Below are positions 1 to 10,160 of a DNA stretch of 64,000 bases, piece after piece. How positions within the stretch are numbered: the stretch's first letter is position 1; every line of letters starts with the position of its first letter. The DNA comes from Litorilituus sediminis (lineage in GTDB: Bacteria; Pseudomonadota; Gammaproteobacteria; Enterobacterales; Alteromonadaceae), in assembly GCF_004295665.1 (NCBI RefSeq), contig NZ_CP034759.1, positions 620,001-684,000 of the forward strand. Reading direction: 5' to 3'. The notes beneath the pieces were generated by a model. It was not told the DNA's origin. It did no database searches and was given only the letters and a program-made list of their open reading frames with translations. The position numbers and the translations under genes are program-made.

Positions 1-1
1 C

Positions 2-478
2 AGTATTCACGAAAACAGCTACGACTACCGTATTGAAGCTGTTAACTATGCACTAAATAATGATGATGGCTCAAACGTTACCAATTACGAACAAGCTGAC
101 GTTATTTTAGTGGGGGTATCACGCTCAGGTAAAACGCCAAGCTCACTCTATTTAGCACTGCAATACGGTATAAAAGCGGCGAACTACCCTTTCACTGATG
201 ATGATATGGAAGAATTGAAGTTACCCGACTTTTTAAAACCACATAAAAAGAAAATATTCGGCTTAACTATTGATGCCCAGCGGCTAATGGATATTCGCGA
301 CGGTAGAATGTCAAACAGCAAGTATTCATCAGCAAGGCAATGCCGCATGGAAGTGCGTGAAGTAGAGAAATTATATAAAAAAGAAAAAATCCCTTTTATC
401 AATACCACCAAGTTTTCTGTAGAAGAAATAACGGCGAAAATTCTCGCAGAAACTGGCCTGCAAAGATATAAATACTAA
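2..478 (+). CDS. ppsR: PEP synthase regulatory protein PpsR (kinase/pyrophosphorylase), 5' end outside window
   Basis: The reading frame is open from base 2, so the gene starts left of the window; an in-frame GTG at 110 is internal. PpsR (DUF299) inactivates PEP synthase by ADP-dependent phosphorylation of a threonine and reactivates it by Pi-dependent pyrophosphorylation. A P-loop-like motif, [11 protein letters not shown], is visible, followed by typical family stretches such as [10 protein letters not shown] and SKYSSARQC. The last about 158 codons are seen of a protein usually about 270 aa long. Its neighbour aroH lies downstream on the same strand, as in E. coli. The assignment is firm; only the N-terminus is missing. 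Confidence 0.93.
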   Translation, partial: SIHENSYDYRIEAVNYALNNDDGSNVTNYEQADVILVGVSRSGKTPSSLYLALQYGIKAANYPFTDDDMEELKLPDFLKPHKKKIFGLTIDAQRLMDIRDGRMSNSKYSSARQCRMEVREVEKLYKKEKIPFINTTKFSVEEITAKILAETGLQRYKY

Positions 479-570
479 TTTGTACTAACTCATATCAAGT
501 AATATGGTTTTTTCTTGGTAAAACGGTTCACATTAGTCAGTAATTTAGCTATGTTAGCGCGATATTTTAA

Positions 571-622
571 TTTGTCTCTTTAGCACAATAATCTCAGATT
601 AAGCACAAGCAAAAGAGACAAA
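571..622 (+). promoter_or_regulatory. Long inverted repeat in the aroH leader
   Basis: TTTGTCTCTTT (571-581) is matched by its exact reverse complement AAAGAGACAAA (612-622), 18 bases before the aroH start codon. A smaller nested palindrome, AATCTCAGATT (590-600), lies inside the loop. No good Shine-Dalgarno sequence is seen between the hairpin and the ATG. It could be an RNA leader structure controlling translation or an operator; which one cannot be decided from sequence. Confidence 0.5.
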
Positions 623-640
623 GACTAACATTAGATTTTT

Positions 641-1693
641 ATGACAATTAAAACAGATGAATTAAGGACTACCTTAATAGAGAATTTGGCATCGCCTGCC
701 GAACTTGCAGAGCAGATCCCATTAACGCCAGAAACGGCTGATTTCATCATGCAAAGCCGTAAAGAAATTGAAGCGGTTATCAGCGGTGAAGACAAGCGCT
801 TGCTTGTGGTCGTCGGCCCATGCTCAATTCACGACACCGAAGCAGCTATAGATTATGCTAATCAGCTAAAAACGTTACGTGAAAAGTATAAAAATGAACT
901 CTTGATTGTGATGCGTGTTTACTTTGAAAAGCCACGTACCACCGTCGGCTGGAAAGGTTTAATTAGTGACCCTGATTTAGATAAATCATTTCACGTGGCT
1001 AAAGGCTTAAAGTTAGCAAGAAACCTGTTAGTAGAAATTAACGAAATGGGTTTACCTGCTGGCACAGAATTTTTAGATATGGTCACAGGTCAATACATTT
1101 CTGATTTGATCAGTTGGGGCGCAATCGGCGCAAGAACAACAGAAAGCCAAGTACACCGTGAATTAGCCTCTGCACTTTCTTGCCCTGTTGGCTTTAAAAA
1201 CGGTACTGATGGTAATGTAAAAATCGCCATTGATGCCATCAAAGCCTCTAGCGTGCCGCATGTACTTTACTCGCCAGATAAAAGTGGCCAAATGTGTATT
1301 TACCAAACTCATGGTAACCCATATGCACATATAATTTTACGTGGCGGTAAAGAGCCAAATTACCATGCAAGTGATATTTCATCGGCATGTCAGCAATTAG
1401 ACAAAGCTAATCTAACTCAAAGTATTATGGTTGATTGTAGCCATGGCAATAGCTATAAAGATCATAACAAGCAAATTGATGTTGCCAGATCATTGGCTGA
1501 GCAAATTCGTGCGGGTGAAAATAGCATTTTTGGTGTCATGATCGAAAGTTTCTTAACCGCAGGTAATCAAGCTGTTATACCAGGCGAGCCACTAGTTTAC
1601 GGGCAAAGTATTACTGATGCTTGTGTTGATTTAAACGTTAGTGAACAGATTTTTGCATTACTAGCTGATGCGGTAAAAGTGCGCTTACAGTAA
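641..1693 (+). CDS. aroH: 3-deoxy-7-phosphoheptulonate synthase, AroH-like
   Basis: Class I DAHP synthase joins PEP and erythrose 4-phosphate in the first step of the shikimate pathway (cytoplasm). The 350-aa product has the family blocks VVVGPCSIHD, MRVYFEKPRTTVGWKGLI, WGAIGARTTESQ, PVGFKNGTDG, ILRGGKEPNYH and VDCSHGNS. The N-terminus (TDELRTTLIENLASPAELA) and the segments SPDKSGQMCIYQT and LISDPDL look like E. coli AroH, the Trp-sensitive isozyme, more than AroF or AroG, and ppsR-aroH adjacency is also as in E. coli. The inhibitor specificity is inferred from this resemblance. A hairpin precedes the gene and an intrinsic terminator follows it. Confidence 0.9.
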   Translation: MTIKTDELRTTLIENLASPAELAEQIPLTPETADFIMQSRKEIEAVISGEDKRLLVVVGPCSIHDTEAAIDYANQLKTLREKYKNELLIVMRVYFEKPRTTVGWKGLISDPDLDKSFHVAKGLKLARNLLVEINEMGLPAGTEFLDMVTGQYISDLISWGAIGARTTESQVHRELASALSCPVGFKNGTDGNVKIAIDAIKASSVPHVLYSPDKSGQMCIYQTHGNPYAHIILRGGKEPNYHASDISSACQQLDKANLTQSIMVDCSHGNSYKDHNKQIDVARSLAEQIRAGENSIFGVMIESFLTAGNQAVIPGEPLVYGQSITDACVDLNVSEQIFALLADAVKVRLQ

Positions 1694-1721
1694 TTATTAG
1701 CCGGTTAACCATAAAAGTCAT

Positions 1722-1754
1722 AAAAAAACCGATCTATATGCGTCGGTTTTTTTT
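1722..1754. terminator. Bidirectional intrinsic terminator
   Basis: A stem with A7-CCGA on the left and TCGG-T8 on the right surrounds a 10-base loop. It sits between the convergent aroH (+) and phosphatase (-) genes and has T-tracts in both directions, so it can end both transcripts. Confidence 0.85.
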
Positions 1755-1769
1755 ATATAAAGTAAACGA

Positions 1770-2258
1770 TTATTTAATTTGTTCGATTAAACCATCGCTG
1801 GCCGCTTCAACTAAATCTAAAACATAATCAAAGCCTTTAGCGCCACCATAATAAGGATCTGGCACCTGTTGCTCTTCCAGCTCTGGGGCAAAATCTAAAA
1901 ATAAGCGATTTTTATAACGCAGCGCATTAGGCGCCATATCATTTAACTTGGCTAAATTATCTTCATCCATAGCCAAAATTAAATCAAAGTCATCAAAGTC
2001 TTTCGCCGTAACTTTTCTGGCTTTAATGCCATCGAAAGAATAACCGCGAGCAACACCTGCCTTTTGTGATCTATGATCTGGCTTCTCTTTGGCATGTGCG
2101 CCTACAGTTCCAGCAGAATCTATTTTTACTCTAAGTCCTGCTAATTTAGCTTTATGACGAAACACAGCCTCAGCACTAGGCGAGCGGCAAATATTGCCCA
2201 TGCAAACAAATAATACTGACTTTATTCCTTTTAAATCATCCACGAGAAATGTTACCAA
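1770..2258 (-). CDS. Low-molecular-weight protein-tyrosine-phosphatase
   Basis: A cytoplasmic LMW-PTP that hydrolyses phosphotyrosine. The catalytic P-loop VCMGNICRS (CX5R-S) lies near the N-terminus, and the general-acid aspartate is in the C-terminal DPYYGG motif. At 162 aa it is normal length for the family. The first about 13 residues (before KSVLFVC) are longer than in many homologues, so the true start may be slightly downstream. It stands alone: no exopolysaccharide kinase (Wzc-like) is adjacent, so a role in polysaccharide export is not supported here. It converges on aroH over a shared terminator. Confidence 0.9.
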   Translation of the reverse strand: MVTFLVDDLKGIKSVLFVCMGNICRSPSAEAVFRHKAKLAGLRVKIDSAGTVGAHAKEKPDHRSQKAGVARGYSFDGIKARKVTAKDFDDFDLILAMDEDNLAKLNDMAPNALRYKNRLFLDFAPELEEQQVPDPYYGGAKGFDYVLDLVEAASDGLIEQIK

Positions 2259-2365
2259 AGAGTTAATGAAATCTAGGCTGGTATAGTTACAAACATAAGA
2301 AAGAAAATCTAGCCTGAATAAAAAAAAATCACTTACTCAGGCCAGTATTTTGATTAAGCGCAAAT

Positions 2366-5300
2366 TTACTTAAATGTGCACTGCTTTCTTCTTACTAAAA
2401 TCATCCAAGCTAAAGCAAATAACATAAATAATGAGCTGCTTCCACTACTGGACTTTTCAGGCGTTGTTTCTTCGGCAATCGTCGAATTTGCCACTACCGC
2501 TAGCCCGCCAGGATCAACAACAACACCATTGGCGATACCATCACTGTCATTAGCGCCACCATCTTGAATATATAAACGCAAACAAGTGTGCCCTACCACT
2601 AACCCTGCTTGGTATAGCTCACTATGTGGTGCAGGACAAACACCATTCACCGTATCACTTGAGGCGACAGCATTGTTAGCATTTTCGACAAAATCTTGCC
2701 AACCAGTATCAGCATTAAATTTACGGTATACCGCATATTCAGGAATAGCCTGCGCTAACGGCAACACAATATAAACAGAGCGACCAAAGGGCTGAATTTG
2801 TTCAATTTCAAAATCAAAATAACCGCCTTTATGTACTAAGGTATCTTTGCTTACCAATTGAGTGGAATCTAACTCTGATTGTGAAAGCTCTACACCATCA
2901 GAGCCTTTAACTCGGGCATATTTACCTAAAGTTAACGATAAACCCGGCTCTGTTTCGGCAAGTTTTACCACGGAGGCATTAACATGCAAGGGTTGTAAGT
3001 AAGGTATATTTGATGAGTCCATAAACAAAGGTAAACCATCTAAGTCTTCATCTAGATAACCTTCTGCTAAATCATTAACACCGTCTCTATCTGTATCTGT
3101 CGTCGTTAATCTAGGCAGCGAAGCCACAAGCGGGATATTGACAGCGCGAGTTTGCAATATTGGCTCATTGCCACTGTTGCTGCTATTGCCACTGTCGGTC
3201 ACGGTTACTAACACTTCAATTAAACCATGATTTTCTTCCGGCAAAGTAACATCTTGCGGAGCAAAAGAGACTTGTTGTTGATTGGCACTAACTTGCCCAT
3301 TTAAGTACTCAGGTAATTGCCAGTCAATCACATGAGTATCAGCAACATTTGAGTCGCTTATTTGCAAATTAATCGTCGCTAAACCCGCATCCGCTGCAAC
3401 AGTACTCACCTTTTGGTTTTGCTGCTCAACAAAAAGCGTTAAATCAGCGGCAACATTACCTTCAGTTATGGTAATAACTTGTTGAGCATTAACGCCGGCA
3501 TTAACACCAGCAGCAAAATTAACAATCAGCTGTTCATCACCCTCAGATTGAAAATCTTCCGATAAGGCAATATCTATATACCCTGATGTCCCCTCTGTGA
3601 TAATGATTTCATTTGTAGGCAATTGATAATCAGCATTATCCACATCTCCTGTGACACTGACAGGCACCGCTAATGGATAGCTAGGTGCAAGGCCTGATAA
3701 CACTGCTTTCACTCGAGCGACACCACCTTCTGCGACACGTTGTGGCGCAGAAAAGTTCACCATAGGGTGGACATTTAAGGTTTGCTCTTTGGTGGCAATA
3801 TTGCCAGCAGCATCAACGGCTCGCCAAGTAATCGGGATCAGGCCAGATTTTATATTTTTAGCACCTGTTTCAAAACCAACTGCAGTTAAATTACAGCAGT
3901 TCGCACCATCTTTACCATCTTCAACAAACACTTGAGTTTTACTAATCAACTCGTCTAAAGATAATTGAGTAAAGGTATGATTAGCATACAAGTGTACGGC
4001 TTGTGGTGGTGTGATCACCGGCGCATAATCATCAAGCAAAGGGTTAGTGCCCGCCTGAGCTTCGTCACCATTTGTCACCCCGTCAAAGTCGCTATCAAAG
4101 GTGGCATCGGCTTTTTCTAACGGATCCAAGTTATAACGTAACTCGTATTCATCGCTCATGCCATCGCCATCATCATCTAAGTCCGTGTTATTACCAGCGC
4201 CATCACCATCGGTATCTACTTGTTCGCTAGCATCTAGCGGCAGATCATCGTAGAAGTCTAAAACCCCATCGCCATCATCATCGCTATCTAATACGTTACC
4301 TATACCATCGCCATCGGTATCGTCTACCTCGTTAGGATCAAATGGAAAGGCATCAAATTCATCTGCGCGCTGATCATTATCATCATCGCTATCTTCATTA
4401 TCCCCTAAACCATCGCCATCATTATCTTTAGATTCGTTTGGATTTAATGGGAATAGATCCAGCGCATCAATTACACCGTCATTATCATCATCTTGATCTT
4501 TAACATTACCTATACCATCTAAATCAGTATCTAAATGCTCTAATGGGTCATTGGGTAAGGCATCTTCGCTATCAATAAAGCCGTCGTTATCATCATCACT
4601 ATCTTGATTATTACCAATACCATCACCATCGCTATCGAACTGCTCACTGGCATTTAAGCGAAAAGCATCTTCACTATCGATAACGCCATCGCCATCATCA
4701 TCATTATCAGAATTATTGCCGATACCATCATTATCCGTATCAAACCACTCTAAATTGTTGGTTGGAAAAGCATCATCGCTATCAACGAAGCCATCATTAT
4801 CATCATCACTGTCAGTATTGTTACCCAGTGAATCACCGTCAGTATCTAACTGTTCTGTAGGGTCGAGCGGAAAGGCATCATAAATATCTAACACGCCATC
4901 ATTATCATCATCATCATCGAGCACATTACCGATAGTGTCATTATCCGTGTCTCTGTAATCGCTATCATCTAAGGGGAAGCTATCGTTTATATCAATAATA
5001 CCGTCGTTATCATCATCAGCATCACTGTTATTACCAATACCATCACCATCAGTATCAACTGACTCATTTGGATTTAATGGAAAAGCATCAACACTATCTA
5101 ATACGCCATCACCATCATCATCAGTGTCATTAATATCAGCAATGCCATCATTGTCTGTATCGGTTGTTGCAGGTGCAGTTAATGGAAAAGCATCATTAAT
5201 ATCTAATATGCCATCGTTATCATCATCGCTATCAGTATTATTACCTATGCCATCACCATCGGTATCTATGGTTTCATTTGGATCTAATGGAAATGAATCT

Positions 5301-6520
5301 ACCGTATCAGCAACGCCATCACCATCATCATCTAAATCAGTATTGTTACCAACACCATCACCGTCTGTGTCAACATATTCGCTGGCATCAAGTGGCGCAA
5401 AATCACTGGCGTTAGCAATACCATCGCCATCAATATCAGCATCACTGTTATCACCAAAACCATCGCCGTCAGTATCTAATTGCTCTGCTGGGTTTAGAGG
5501 AAAAGCATCAGTTGCATTTGGCGTACCATCGCCATCAATATCTAAATCATTACCATCACAAATGCCGTCATTATCTAAATCTAAACGCTCATTGGCATCT
5601 AATGGACAAGCATCAAGTGCATCTTCAACACCATCACCATCATCATCGGTATCAGCGTTATTACCAATACCATCATTATCGGTATCTAGTGTTTCGGTAT
5701 TATCTAACGGTAGATCATCACTCACATCAGGCACGCCATCGCCATCATCATCAGTATCAGCATTATTACCAATGCCATCTAAATCCGTGTCGTACCACTC
5801 AGTATTATCATCAGGCCATACATCATCGCTATTAACAACACCATCGCCATCTCTATCAACATCACTGTTATCACCTAAACCATCACCATCGCTATCTACG
5901 CTCTCGGTAGGGTTAAGCGGATAGGCATCATCAACATCGTCAACACCGTCACCATCATCATCGGTGTCAGTATTATTGCCTATGCCGTCATTATCTGTAT
6001 CTAAGGTTTCAAGGGGATCAAGTGGAAAGGCATCAAACGCATCTAACACGCCATCATTATCATCGTCGGTATCGGCATTGTTACCAATGGTGTCATTATC
6101 TGTATCTATGGTTTCGGTAGGATCAAGCGGAAATACATCGATTAAATCAGGTGCTGAGTCATTATCATCGTTAGTATCTTCATTATTACCTAAGCCATCA
6201 CCATCAGTATCTAACCATTCATGATGGTTGTGTGGAAAGGGATCATAAAAATCGATAACTAAGTCACCATCATCATTATTATCTAGGTTATTATCTAAGC
6301 CATCATTATCAATATCAGGATCGGTATTATTCCCAATGCCATCGCAATCCGTATCTATCCATTCGGTGATATCATTGGGAAATTGGTCAATATCATCATT
6401 GTACCCATCACCATCGGTATCGGTGAGCGGATCACCATTTGCATCACAGCTAGCATATACTGGCAAGGCAGCAGTACTTAGAAAAACTAGCAAGCATAAT
6501 AAAAATTTCAACCCACGCAT
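2366..6520 (-). CDS. Giant thrombospondin type 3 repeat protein with putative C-terminal sorting tail
   Basis: Predicted secreted, calcium-binding protein. The start at 6520 is chosen because GGAG lies about 8 bases upstream and a clean signal peptide follows (MRGLKFLLCLLVFLSTAALP...); the frame stays open to 6571 without one. After the signal come about 22 Asp-rich units of the form DTDGDGIGNN...DDDGDG..D..DAFPLDP.E, mostly 35 aa long. Then follow an HYR-like region, a Calx-beta-like region (VAEGGVARVKAVL), and near the C-terminus a choice-of-anchor-U-like block (IQDGGANDSDGIANGVVVDP). The tail is Ser/Gly-rich (SSSGSSS), then a hydrophobic helix and RRK, resembling a GlyGly-CTERM rhombosortase signal. 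A rhombosortase gene lies 10 kb away. Function could be adhesion or surface structure. Confidence 0.85.
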   Translation of the reverse strand: MRGLKFLLCLLVFLSTAALPVYASCDANGDPLTDTDGDGYNDDIDQFPNDITEWIDTDCDGIGNNTDPDIDNDGLDNNLDNNDDGDLVIDFYDPFPHNHHEWLDTDGDGLGNNEDTNDDNDSAPDLIDVFPLDPTETIDTDNDTIGNNADTDDDNDGVLDAFDAFPLDPLETLDTDNDGIGNNTDTDDDGDGVDDVDDAYPLNPTESVDSDGDGLGDNSDVDRDGDGVVNSDDVWPDDNTEWYDTDLDGIGNNADTDDDGDGVPDVSDDLPLDNTETLDTDNDGIGNNADTDDDGDGVEDALDACPLDANERLDLDNDGICDGNDLDIDGDGTPNATDAFPLNPAEQLDTDGDGFGDNSDADIDGDGIANASDFAPLDASEYVDTDGDGVGNNTDLDDDGDGVADTVDSFPLDPNETIDTDGDGIGNNTDSDDDNDGILDINDAFPLTAPATTDTDNDGIADINDTDDDGDGVLDSVDAFPLNPNESVDTDGDGIGNNSDADDDNDGIIDINDSFPLDDSDYRDTDNDTIGNVLDDDDDNDGVLDIYDAFPLDPTEQLDTDGDSLGNNTDSDDDNDGFVDSDDAFPTNNLEWFDTDNDGIGNNSDNDDDGDGVIDSEDAFRLNASEQFDSDGDGIGNNQDSDDDNDGFIDSEDALPNDPLEHLDTDLDGIGNVKDQDDDNDGVIDALDLFPLNPNESKDNDGDGLGDNEDSDDDNDQRADEFDAFPFDPNEVDDTDGDGIGNVLDSDDDGDGVLDFYDDLPLDASEQVDTDGDGAGNNTDLDDDGDGMSDEYELRYNLDPLEKADATFDSDFDGVTNGDEAQAGTNPLLDDYAPVITPPQAVHLYANHTFTQLSLDELISKTQVFVEDGKDGANCCNLTAVGFETGAKNIKSGLIPITWRAVDAAGNIATKEQTLNVHPMVNFSAPQRVAEGGVARVKAVLSGLAPSYPLAVPVSVTGDVDNADYQLPTNEIIITEGTSGYIDIALSEDFQSEGDEQLIVNFAAGVNAGVNAQQVITITEGNVAADLTLFVEQQNQKVSTVAADAGLATINLQISDSNVADTHVIDWQLPEYLNGQVSANQQQVSFAPQDVTLPEENHGLIEVLVTVTDSGNSSNSGNEPILQTRAVNIPLVASLPRLTTTDTDRDGVNDLAEGYLDEDLDGLPLFMDSSNIPYLQPLHVNASVVKLAETEPGLSLTLGKYARVKGSDGVELSQSELDSTQLVSKDTLVHKGGYFDFEIEQIQPFGRSVYIVLPLAQAIPEYAVYRKFNADTGWQDFVENANNAVASSDTVNGVCPAPHSELYQAGLVVGHTCLRLYIQDGGANDSDGIANGVVVDPGGLAVVANSTIAEETTPEKSSSGSSSLFMLFALAWMILVRRKQCTFK
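4109..6421 (-). repeat. Tandem array of about 22 thrombospondin type 3 repeats (105-bp period)
   Basis: Within the preceding gene, units of 35 codons (105 bp) begin with DTD(G/N)DG. The first two units are irregular (22 and 48 aa) and the last has 36. Both strands look strikingly periodic (atca/tgat runs), which creates long Ser/Pro- or His-rich shadow frames on the plus strand. The units are diverged, not identical, so the array is old or under selection and is not a recent expansion. Confidence 0.9.
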
Positions 6521-6664
6521 TTTAAAACATCTCCACTGGGTAATGTATCGGACCACAGTACTTTTTTGCACTGTCTACCTTAACTTTAACAAATAATTAC
6601 AAATGAGGTGTTACTACTTAGTAACCTGAGCTTTATATCGACAAACTCAAGGCTAACTTAAGCT

Positions 6665-7240
6665 TTAGTAACCAGACTTACGACCAAAATTATAAGTAAA
6701 ACCAATAAAGATTGAGCTAACATCATCAAACTCTGAATAACTTGGGTAATGTTTTACACCAAAGTGCACTGATGTTTTTCTCGTTAACTCTTTATGCATT
6801 GCCACAGCAATAAAGGGGTTAATATCGCCCTGCTCTGAAAAGAACTTTTCTTCTTGAAGATCTGGCCAAGTAAATTTATTTTCTGTTAAAACAATGCCAG
6901 CACCGAGTTGAAATTCAAATGAAAGGCTATTAATAAATTTATTGTACGATTTAGGAAAATAACGATAGCTCAGTGCAACATCAATGGTATCTAATGAAAA
7001 ATCAATATCATCGTCATTCCAGCGAATATTGGCATCTTCTACCCTGCTATAAGCAATTTGCCAGTTAAACTCTGGCTTATCAAAAAAGTCATCACCTATG
7101 GCTAAGCTGTAACCATAACTGCCCTCTTGATCTACCTTATGTAACTGTACTGACGTTTCTACCGCATGACTTTGCAAACTCACCATTGTTAACAGTAAGG
7201 CACCAATCTGTATTAACCACCGCATCGTATTACTTCTCAC
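6665..7240 (-). CDS. Predicted outer-membrane beta-barrel protein, unknown function
   Basis: A 191-aa protein with an N-terminal signal peptide (MRWLIQIGALLLTMVSLQSHA, cleavage probably after SHA). The rest has alternating-residue strand patterns such as IDVALSYRYF, FEFQLGAGIVL and a terminal IFIGFTYNFGRKSGY, typical of a small outer-membrane barrel with an aromatic near the C-terminus. The frame starts with GTG at 7240 preceded by GAGGA; an ATG at 7225 is an equally good start. It lies between the repeat protein and a chemoreceptor on the same strand, each with its own gap. No specific family recognised. Confidence 0.6.
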   Translation of the reverse strand: MRSNTMRWLIQIGALLLTMVSLQSHAVETSVQLHKVDQEGSYGYSLAIGDDFFDKPEFNWQIAYSRVEDANIRWNDDDIDFSLDTIDVALSYRYFPKSYNKFINSLSFEFQLGAGIVLTENKFTWPDLQEEKFFSEQGDINPFIAVAMHKELTRKTSVHFGVKHYPSYSEFDDVSSIFIGFTYNFGRKSGY

Positions 7241-7334
7241 TTATTTATCCTCGCCAAAAAATTGTCAGCTAGTTTTAAACTCAGCCCATTTAATGAAAAA
7301 AGCAAGTATCACACCAAAATGTAAGAAAATTTAA

Positions 7335-8954
7335 CTACATGGTAAACTTATTAATCTCAACCTCCAGCTGGCTACTCAGTACTTGCGCCTGCTTAGCGGC
7401 TTCTTGAGCTTGATTAGATAGAATTGAAGTATTTTCAGCGGTATCAGAAATATGAACAATTCTACGAGCACTGTCTTCGCCTGCTGCTAGTTGCTCGCTG
7501 GCAGCAACAGAAATTTGCTCTGACATCTGCGCAATCGCAGAAAGTGAACTTGCTACTTGCTGTAGCTGTTCACTTACTTGAGTTGATTTTTCAACCGTTA
7601 TTTCACTGGTAGACATGCTATCAGCCACCGAAGTTTTTGCCTGTAGCGTAGCATTTTGTAATTTTACTATCATGCCACGAATCTCTTCTGTGCTAGATTG
7701 AGTTCGTTGCGCTAATTGACGTACCTCATCAGCGACAACCGCAAATCCACGCCCTTGCTCTCCTGCTCTTGCAGCCTCGATTGCGGCATTCAAAGCCAGT
7801 AAATTGGTTTGCTCAGCAATCCCCTGAATTTCGGTTAACACATTGGCAATATTATTCACTTCATCATCAAGTAACTGAATATTTGAGCCAGCACTGTCGA
7901 TTTGTGTTTCGAGTAATTTAATGGTTTTACTCGCCTCTTGTGTTAATTCATTGGCTTCTTGTCCTTGTTGCTCTGCCGCAGCTACAGAGTCAGCCGTTTG
8001 TTTGGCATGTTCAGCAACCGTACTCGCTGAGGCAGTTAATTGCGTAACAGCTGAAGCAACAACTTGTGTTTCATCACGCATATTTTGCGTCAAGCTATCC
8101 AGCGCTTGTGCCCTATTTCCCGAGTCATCCGTCTGTTGATGCAGACTATCAGTTACCTGTTTAATACCGAGTACCACGCCTTGCAGTGCATGCTGCATAT
8201 AATTAACTGAGCCAACAATACTGTCGCGCTTCGCTTGCTCAAACCGGCTATCTTGTTTTAAATCACCACGGGAAACCCGTAAAACTATTTTAGTAACGTC
8301 ATTAACTTCTGCCCCTAGTGCACTATTCAACGCTAAACCAAATTTAGTTAAAACAGCAGCCAAAATAACAGCAATTAAAATGGATAATGACAGCAACCAC
8401 TTCGCTGTAGACCAATATCTGGCATCGGCCTCTGCGTAACTAATACCTGTACCAATATACCAACCCCAATCAGCTGTTTTTTGCACTACCGAGGTTAAAT
8501 CAACTATCTTGCCATCTCGTTCAGAGTTCCAGTGATAGGTAATAATCTGCCGAGTTTTATCACCTACTAAGCTTTCCACCATTTTACCTATACTTTGGCC
8601 GCTAGCATCTTTAAAGTCATTAAAGCTTGTACCATGCAATTGCGGGTCATGAGGTGTAGCTAAAAAATTAAGTTCATCATCGACAACATAAACATATTCA
8701 GATGCGTGGTACTTATTCTCTCTTAGCATCTTTGTAGCAAAGTTTTTAGCCTGTTCAGTTGATAACTCACCTTTATTTGCCAATAGCTCAAACTGTTCGA
8801 CAATATTGACTGTGCTTTTCATCAATTGATTAATGCGAGCGATATTATCAGCCTCACTCGATTGAGATAACACCTGCAACCCTAAAACAGCAATACTAAT
8901 AAGTGATACCAAAAGAACGAATACAAACACCAGAATCTTTGCTCTTAAACTCAT
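7335..8954 (-). CDS. Methyl-accepting chemotaxis protein with single Cache domain
   Basis: A transmembrane chemoreceptor of 539 aa. TM1 is at about residues 7-29, then a periplasmic sCache_2-type sensor (about 35-180, with [18 protein letters not shown] and WGWYIGTGI), TM2 at about 185-205, and a cytoplasmic signalling domain. The highly conserved hairpin tip is present ([20 protein letters not shown]... followed by [17 protein letters not shown]). It should pass ligand binding to CheA/CheW. The ligand is unknown; sCache_2 domains often bind small organic acids (family knowledge). No che genes adjoin it. Confidence 0.93.
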   Translation of the reverse strand: MSLRAKILVFVFVLLVSLISIAVLGLQVLSQSSEADNIARINQLMKSTVNIVEQFELLANKGELSTEQAKNFATKMLRENKYHASEYVYVVDDELNFLATPHDPQLHGTSFNDFKDASGQSIGKMVESLVGDKTRQIITYHWNSERDGKIVDLTSVVQKTADWGWYIGTGISYAEADARYWSTAKWLLSLSILIAVILAAVLTKFGLALNSALGAEVNDVTKIVLRVSRGDLKQDSRFEQAKRDSIVGSVNYMQHALQGVVLGIKQVTDSLHQQTDDSGNRAQALDSLTQNMRDETQVVASAVTQLTASASTVAEHAKQTADSVAAAEQQGQEANELTQEASKTIKLLETQIDSAGSNIQLLDDEVNNIANVLTEIQGIAEQTNLLALNAAIEAARAGEQGRGFAVVADEVRQLAQRTQSSTEEIRGMIVKLQNATLQAKTSVADSMSTSEITVEKSTQVSEQLQQVASSLSAIAQMSEQISVAASEQLAAGEDSARRIVHISDTAENTSILSNQAQEAAKQAQVLSSQLEVEINKFTM

Positions 8955-9155
8955 TTGCTAACCTCAGCTAAATAATGCCCTCAGCCATCATAACCCTCAA
9001 CGAATAAATTTCCATAAATATTTAATTTATATTCACATGAGTGACAATTAACTCACGAGTTTTAATTAATACGTAATTCGTTACATTTAATTATTTTATC
9101 AATTACACATTGTTTATTATCTTAAAGTGACCTGTCCTAAATATTAGATGACTTT

Positions 9156-10160
9156 ATGAATAATCAGCATATGTCGTTATTAACAACCTGGTATCAAAAT
9201 AAAGACAGTTTTTCTTGGGTGCTTGCCACCATAATAGAAACAAAAGGCTCAAGTTATCGTAAATCTGGCGCCATGATGTTATTTAACAGTTTAGGAAAAA
9301 GCTATGGTTTGCTAAGTGGCGGCTGTTTAGAGGCCGACCTACTCAAACAAGCACAAAAATGTTTGCAATTAAACCAAGCCATCAGTGTTTGCTATGATAT
9401 GCGTGATGAATCAGATATCGCTTGGCAGCTTGGCATTGGCTGTGGCGGCATGGTCAAGGTGTTATTACAACCAATAAATAAAACCAACAACTACCTGGAT
9501 TTACCTTTCTTATATAAGCAGTTACAGCAAAATCTAATTTGTTATTACCAAATCTCCTCAAAAGATAATGACTTTGAAAACACTGTCCTTAATTCAGAGA
9601 ACCTGACAACAATTGCCTCAAGTAGCAAAGTATTTACCATAAAACCTAGAACAAGGTTGGTTGTATTTGGTGGCGGTATAGATGCGATCCCGGTAATAAA
9701 CATTGCCAAGCAAATGGATTGGCACATTACCTTAATAGATAGCCGCACTGCTTATGCGCGAAAAGAGCGCTTTAAAGACGCTGACACTATTATTCAAAGC
9801 CACTATCAACAAAGCACAGTCTCAGATGCAGTAGATAGCGCCAATGCTATCGTTATTATGCATCACAATATTCATTTAGATGCGCAAGCGCTAGATACCT
9901 TAACCAGCACACAAGCCAAGTTTATTGGCCTATTAGGTCCGCAGCACAGAACAGATCGTGTCTTTGCACAAGCAAGTATTTCAGCAGAGCAATTACCTTG
10001 TCAGTTAGCTAACCCAATTGGTTTAGATCTTGGCGGAGAACTACCAGAAGCGATTGCTTTATCCATAATAGCGCAAATACAAGCACAATTAGAGAATGCT
10101 TCTTGTATGTCACTTGGTTTATACACAACAGCAAGCAAGGATATATCTCATGCCAGTTAG
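9156..10160 (+). CDS. XdhC/CoxI family molybdenum-enzyme maturation protein
   Basis: First gene of a four-gene molybdenum hydroxylase operon. XdhC-type proteins bind molybdenum cofactor, promote its sulfuration and hand it to the apoenzyme. The 334-aa product has an N-terminal XdhC/CoxI domain (VLATIIETKGSSYRKSGAMM, SGGCLEAD, GIGCGGMVKVLLQP) and a C-terminal Rossmann-like domain (RLVVFGGGIDAIPV ... TLIDSR). It overlaps the next gene by 11 bases. No strong Shine-Dalgarno is seen upstream; the chosen ATG is supported by alignment-like placement of the first domain. Confidence 0.9.
   Translation: MNNQHMSLLTTWYQNKDSFSWVLATIIETKGSSYRKSGAMMLFNSLGKSYGLLSGGCLEADLLKQAQKCLQLNQAISVCYDMRDESDIAWQLGIGCGGMVKVLLQPINKTNNYLDLPFLYKQLQQNLICYYQISSKDNDFENTVLNSENLTTIASSSKVFTIKPRTRLVVFGGGIDAIPVINIAKQMDWHITLIDSRTAYARKERFKDADTIIQSHYQQSTVSDAVDSANAIVIMHHNIHLDAQALDTLTSTQAKFIGLLGPQHRTDRVFAQASISAEQLPCQLANPIGLDLGGELPEAIALSIIAQIQAQLENASCMSLGLYTTASKDISHAS

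Noticed and set aside
5124-6224. Long plus-strand frames rich in Ser/Pro or His/Tyr opposite the repeat protein
   Set aside because: They are shadows of the 105-bp TSP3 repeats; the minus-strand frame has a signal peptide, ribosome binding site and family motifs.
4109-6421. Regularly spaced repeats resembling a CRISPR array
   Set aside because: The period is 105 bp of coding repeat with conserved protein sense, no constant 24-40 bp repeat with unique spacers, and no cas genes.
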